Shown here: one piece after another, positions 60,837-64,000 of the stretch | Layout: each line of letters begins with the position of its first letter | How positions within the stretch are numbered: position 1 is the first letter of the stretch | DNA from: Renibacterium sp. | Lineage (GTDB): Bacteria; Actinomycetota; Actinomycetes; Actinomycetales; Micrococcaceae | Reading direction: 5' to 3' | NCBI GenBank assembly: GCA_017419405.1 | Contig: JAFOLH010000005.1 | Location: forward strand, 434,001-498,000 | DNA: 64,000 bases | Notes under the pieces: model-generated | The model's database searches: none | Told to the model about the DNA's origin: nothing | Seen by the model: the letters and a program-made list of their open reading frames with translations, nothing else | Position numbers and translations under genes: made by a program

Positions 60837-61606
60837 TTTGAGGCTCCCTTCGAGATTTGGCCTTCGGGTTGTTCGGTTAGGTAGTCATAAACCGGAACTG
60901 CCGGGGCCAAGGTCAGGTCGGTATTGATGTGGCTGGCCGAGACGATCTCCAGGACTGGAAGGTCCGCAAGCGGTGCCAGCACATGCTGGAACAACTGCAA
61001 GCGAGCCGGCCCGGTGTAGGCCTCTTTGACCGTCACGTCAGTGATTTCGGTGCGTAGCAGCCGGTTGAACTGCGGCTCACCGCTCAAACCGGAGTTGATC
61101 TTGAGCATGAAGGTCGGCACCGTGATCTGGGCTTTCGCTTCCTCAAAATCCAGGGGATAGAACTTGTATCCCATGCTGGCGGTGGCAACGCGGACCGAAC
61201 CGTAATCCAAGGCGCCGAGCAGCGCGCCGTTGTCTACCGTTAGCGCGGGGCTGCCCATCACTTTCGGATAGGCGCTCACCTCACGCCCGGCCGCGGTGGC
61301 GGCGAAATTGTCCAGGTACATCGCGTGCAAGTACTCGCCACGCTCACCGTTGAAGGACACCTGAATCGCTTGGCCGGCCTCAACATAGGGGCCGTACGCG
61401 GTGGAATCGCCCATTTTCATGATCTCAAAGCGAACCAGCGGCTCATCGATTTCCAGTGGTTCCGGCACTACGGCGCGCAATGCTTCAGCATCGGTGCGGT
61501 ACACGATATTGAGATACTCACGATTGGTGAATCGGGAGCCAACCGCGGGATACGCCGGGCTGCTCAGCGGGGTGGTGATCTGTTGACGAACTTCTGAAAT
61601 CTTCAT
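60833..61606 (-). CDS. Acetoacetate decarboxylase family protein
   Basis: The ATG at 61606 gives 257 residues (MKISEVRQQITTPLSSPAYP). Conserved stretches are TNREYLNIVYRTD, PLEIDEPLVRFEIMKMGDST and REVSAYPKVMGSP; from memory, the YPK Lys is the Schiff-base residue in this family, but the second Lys found in the clostridial enzyme is replaced by Val here. It may decarboxylate a beta-keto acid or serve as a related aldolase/hydratase. It sits between crotonase and dehydrogenase genes with 2-base and 4-base-overlap junctions, so it is part of the same pathway. Confidence 0.88.
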   Translation of the reverse strand: MKISEVRQQITTPLSSPAYPAVGSRFTNREYLNIVYRTDAEALRAVVPEPLEIDEPLVRFEIMKMGDSTAYGPYVEAGQAIQVSFNGERGEYLHAMYLDNFAATAAGREVSAYPKVMGSPALTVDNGALLGALDYGSVRVATASMGYKFYPLDFEEAKAQITVPTFMLKINSGLSGEPQFNRLLRTEITDVTVKEAYTGPARLQLFQHVLAPLADLPVLEIVSASHINTDLTLAPAVPVYDYLTEQPEGQISKGASK

Positions 61607-61608
61607 GA

Positions 61609-62394
61609 TTACTTTCCGCTCCATTGGGGGGCGCGGCGCTCGGTGAAGGCTTTGATTCCTTCGGCGACGTCGGCGGACTTCATGAGCTTGTGAATCTCTT
61701 TCGCCTGAGCGGCGAATGCTTCCGATTCCGGGGCGGAATCGGCAATTCTGCTAACTTCCTTGACCGCGGCCAGCGCGAGCGGCGCATTTTGCCCGACGAC
61801 GGCGGCCAGCTCGAGCGCGCTGGCTAAGGCTTGACCGTCTGGGGTGACTCGGTTTGCTAGGCCAAGTTCTTGAGCCCGACTGGCGTTGATGCCGGAGCCG
61901 GTGAGCAATATTTCCATGGCCAGGTGATGCGGGATCCGCTTGGGGAGTCGGATCACGCCACCGCCGCCAGCAATCAGGCCGCGGGTTACTTCGGGTAGTC
62001 CGAGGGTTGCTCCCTCAGCGGCAACGATCAAATCGCAATGGAGCGCGATTTCCAGGCCGCCACCCAGCGCGTAACCTTCGATTGCTGCGATCAAAGGCTT
62101 GCTGACTTTCGCCTCGACGAATCCGGCGAAACCCTTGCCTGGCACACTGACGGTTTCGCCAGCGGCAGCGGCGCGCAGATCCATACCGGCGCAGAAGCTG
62201 CCGCCGGCGCCGGTGATCACACCAACGCGAAGCTCGACGTCGTTCTGCAGCTGGTCCAGCGCGGCCGCCAAACCGAGGGCAACCTCAGCATTGACTGCGT
62301 TGCGGGCTTTCGGTCGGTTGATGGTGATCACCAGCGTGCTGCCAACAACCTCGGTCAGCACGGCTGCTTCGCTAATTTCTACGGAGTTGCTCAT
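61609..62394 (-). CDS. Enoyl-CoA hydratase/isomerase (crotonase family)
   Basis: 261 residues. VITINRPKARNAVN, the oxyanion-hole GSFCAGMDL, and EGYALGGGLEIALHCDLI with LGLPEVTRGLIAGGGG are the crotonase core; a Glu equivalent to the catalytic Glu is present in LPEV. It would hydrate the enoyl-CoA made by the dehydrogenase. The start overlaps the CoA transferase stop by 4 bases. Confidence 0.94.
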   Translation of the reverse strand: MSNSVEISEAAVLTEVVGSTLVITINRPKARNAVNAEVALGLAAALDQLQNDVELRVGVITGAGGSFCAGMDLRAAAAGETVSVPGKGFAGFVEAKVSKPLIAAIEGYALGGGLEIALHCDLIVAAEGATLGLPEVTRGLIAGGGGVIRLPKRIPHHLAMEILLTGSGINASRAQELGLANRVTPDGQALASALELAAVVGQNAPLALAAVKEVSRIADSAPESEAFAAQAKEIHKLMKSADVAEGIKAFTERRAPQWSGK

Positions 62395-63629
62395 GCGATT
62401 GCGCCCGCCAGTTCGGAATCTTTAGTCAGTTCGGAATCTTTAGCAGCAGCCAGCTCAGCCAGAACCTCTTCGGTATCCGCACCAGGCAACGGCGCGTGCC
62501 GACGGATCGACGGCGGCGTTGCGGAGAACTGCATTGGCACGCCGATCATCCGGATCGGTCCCTCGCTGGGGTGCTCAGCGACGTCGAGCAAATGCCCGCC
62601 CTGGACGTATTCATCATCCATCGCGTCGTCGAGCCGCAGCACTGGTCCAAACGGAATGCTCTTGCTGAGGCAAACTTCGGCCCATTCTTCGGTGCTCAGC
62701 AGCGGAACTACTTCGTCCAGCAGCGCGGAGAGGTCATTGCCATCGGCCCGGACGTCGATGAATTCGCCATTGACCCGCGGGTCCTCGGCGAGTTCCGGCC
62801 GGCCGGCCGCGACGAACAAATCGCGGAAGTTCTGCGGTCCGTAAGGGATCACCATGACCAAGCCGCCGTCTTTCGTCGGGCGGGCGTAGTGGCCTTTCAT
62901 GAGCGAGTTCGGGAATCCGGTTTGGCTCAGGGCAGGCACGAAGGCCTGGCCCTGCAAGTGCTCGACCAAGTTGAAGGCGAGCATGGTGTCCGTCATCGGC
63001 ACCTCGACTTTTTGGCCCTGGCCGGTCTTTTGCTGGTGGACCAAAGCGGCCATCGCGCTGTAGGCCATGGTCAAGGCGGAGACTTTGTCCGCGATGATGG
63101 TGGGCAGCACGGCCGGTTTTTCGATGTCCGCGGCACGTTGGGCGATGTCCAGCAAGCCCGACGCCGCCTGCACGGTTTCATCGTAGGCGGCGAGTCCGGC
63201 GCGATCGGAATCCGGGCGGAAGCCCTGGGCGTGTACATAGATGAGCTTCGGGAACTTGGCGCTCAAGCTTTCGTAGTCCATGCCCAGGCGACGCAGTGCG
63301 TCAATGCGCATATTGGAAATCAGGATGTCCGCTGAGCCGATGAGCTCCAGGGCGGCCGCGTGACCTTCTTCGGACTTCAAGTTCAGGGCGACGCTGCGCT
63401 TGTTCCGGTTGACGTTCAGGTGCAGCGAAGTCATACCCGGCGTCTTGGCGTACAGACCGGAACGGATGGTGTCATGGGGCGACTCGATCTTGATCACGTC
63501 TGCACCCAGATCGCCGAGCACCTGTGCGGCGTAAGGACCCATGACCACGGTGGCCATGTCGATGACCCGGATGCCGGCCAGCGGGCCTCGATTGCTGCTG
63601 GAAAGTGTGGCGACGTTTTGGTTTGTCAT
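62391..63629 (-). CDS. Class III CoA transferase (CaiB/Frc family)
   Basis: The ATG at 63629 has GAGGAA seven bases upstream, giving 412 residues. PLAGIRVIDMATVVMGPYAA, LGDLGADVIKIESP and LNVNRNKRSVALNLK are typical, and AYDETVQAASGLLD holds the catalytic Asp. It swaps CoA between carboxylic acids without ATP, so it can activate the substrate of the pathway and perhaps free the beta-keto acid for the decarboxylase-like enzyme. First gene of the operon. The C-terminus contains a KDSEL repeat. Confidence 0.94.
   Translation of the reverse strand: MTNQNVATLSSSNRGPLAGIRVIDMATVVMGPYAAQVLGDLGADVIKIESPHDTIRSGLYAKTPGMTSLHLNVNRNKRSVALNLKSEEGHAAALELIGSADILISNMRIDALRRLGMDYESLSAKFPKLIYVHAQGFRPDSDRAGLAAYDETVQAASGLLDIAQRAADIEKPAVLPTIIADKVSALTMAYSAMAALVHQQKTGQGQKVEVPMTDTMLAFNLVEHLQGQAFVPALSQTGFPNSLMKGHYARPTKDGGLVMVIPYGPQNFRDLFVAAGRPELAEDPRVNGEFIDVRADGNDLSALLDEVVPLLSTEEWAEVCLSKSIPFGPVLRLDDAMDDEYVQGGHLLDVAEHPSEGPIRMIGVPMQFSATPPSIRRHAPLPGADTEEVLAELAAAKDSELTKDSELAGAIA
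62409..62444. repeat. 18-bp tandem duplication at the CoA transferase C-terminus
   Basis: CAGTTCGGAATCTTTAG(T/C) occurs twice in a row, differing only in the last base. It adds six residues (KDSELT) near the C-terminus without changing frame, outside the catalytic core. Confidence 0.85.
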
Positions 63630-63768
63630 TACTGCATTCCTCACAAATTAGCTTCATCGAATTATTGATTCGAATTTGTTGAGTCGTAGCTTTCTTGGCT
63701 CACTTTCAACACTAGTTCGCTAAGGTAACCAAAATCCAGCCAGTTTTGACACCGATGGAAGGACGCTG

Positions 63769-63789
63769 CCGTGACCGCTGTGGTCACGG
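63769..63789. terminator. 8-bp perfect hairpin after the LysR gene
   Basis: CCGTGACC and GGTCACGG flank a 5-base loop. It lies 29 bases beyond the LysR stop on the minus strand and upstream of the CoA operon, so it may end the regulator transcript. Confidence 0.5.
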
Positions 63790-63818
63790 TTCAGGGATCG
63801 CAGAATTCCTTGGGATAT

Positions 63819-64000
63819 CTAGGTTCCGGACGGCGGAAACGCTTCCTGCAGCGAAGCTATCAGGTCGGCTAAATCAGAATTCTTGGCAGCCCGGTCGGTA
63901 CGCCAGATTATTCCGGTAGCCAATTCCGGGTTGAAATCGTTGAAGGGCAACGCTACGACCTCGGCCTGATTCGTGGCATTTGCCGAAATTCTTTGACCGA
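63819..64000 (-). CDS. LysR family regulator, C-terminal part only
   Basis: The minus strand is open from the window edge to a TAG at 63821-63819 and encodes about 60 residues, including QAEVVALPFNDFNPELATG, IIWRTDRAAKNSDL and LIASLQEAFPPS. This is the typical end of a LysR substrate-binding domain. The DNA-binding part lies beyond the window. It precedes the CoA operon in the same orientation and is its probable regulator. Confidence 0.75.
   Translation of the reverse strand, partial: GQRISANATNQAEVVALPFNDFNPELATGIIWRTDRAAKNSDLADLIASLQEAFPPSGT

Noticed and set aside
58711-63629. Carnitine degradation or simple fatty-acid beta-oxidation as the role of the CoA operon
   Set aside because: No thiolase, no carnitine transporter or betainyl-CoA genes are present, and the decarboxylase-family gene is not explained by either pathway.

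Overview
The window reads as chromosomal DNA of a high-GC Gram-positive actinobacterium, most likely a member of the Micrococcaceae (Arthrobacter sensu lato and relatives). The signs are GC-rich codon use, frequent GTG starts, ATGA-type overlaps between genes, lipobox lipoproteins, a LytR C-terminal-domain protein, an EPS locus with an actinobacterial style sigma factor, and an aceA/aceB pair facing a RamB-like regulator. The genus is an inference from protein style only. No rRNA, tRNA, IS element, integrase or CRISPR array was recognised.

Layout. 1-4.9 kb: the 3' end of an RHS polymorphic toxin gene, an AT-rich toxin tip, a probable immunity gene, then small orphan and degenerate genes. 4.9-10 kb: a GH36 alpha-galactosidase, a TetR regulator facing a DUF4188 gene across a palindromic operator, a Cys-type glutathione peroxidase and a LytR_C membrane protein. 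10.1-33.4 kb: a large exopolysaccharide (EPS) region. A plus-strand operon encodes a flippase joined in frame to a chain-length-determinant-like domain, two glycosyltransferases, a Wzy-like polymerase and GalE. A second, minus-strand operon starts with a WbaP-type sugar-phosphate transferase and a GT4 glycosyltransferase. It continues, unusually, into a carrier protein, an acyl-CoA-dehydrogenase homologue, an amino acid:[carrier protein] ligase (a truncated class II aaRS homologue), a DUF1839 protein, a GH2-like hydrolase and a tandem alpha/beta-hydrolase. The region ends with a degenerate GGDEF protein and an ECF sigma factor fused to a zinc-finger, membrane and extracellular module.

33.4-42.1 kb: a sugar-catabolism regulon of two Gfo/Idh/MocA dehydrogenases and a TIM-barrel isomerase, divergent from a ROK repressor, followed by a binding protein and two permeases of an ABC importer without its own ATPase. 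The two operon promoters share a roughly 41-bp homologous region that includes the -35 box. 42-52 kb: a DsbA/FrnE-like protein, an MFS transporter, an endonuclease/exonuclease/phosphatase-fold enzyme, a secreted penicillin acylase-like amidase with an F5/8 C domain, a TetR, an FAD monooxygenase/PadR divergon with a 31-bp perfect palindrome, and an ArsR-SRPBCC fusion. 52-57 kb: glyoxylate shunt genes aceB and aceA, divergent from a RamB-like regulator. 57-58.6 kb: a CPBP membrane protease and a lipoprotein. 58.7-63.6 kb: an acyl-CoA operon (CoA transferase, enoyl-CoA hydratase, acetoacetate-decarboxylase-like protein, 3-hydroxyacyl-CoA dehydrogenase, acyl-CoA dehydrogenase) in which a decarboxylase appears in place of a thiolase. 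The window ends in the 3' end of a LysR regulator.

The most interesting candidate system is the 20.1-30.4 kb operon, which appears to couple carrier-protein-bound amino acid chemistry to cell-surface polysaccharide synthesis. Next come the thiolase-less decarboxylative acyl-CoA operon, the shared ROK promoter motif, and the RHS toxin-tip/immunity module.
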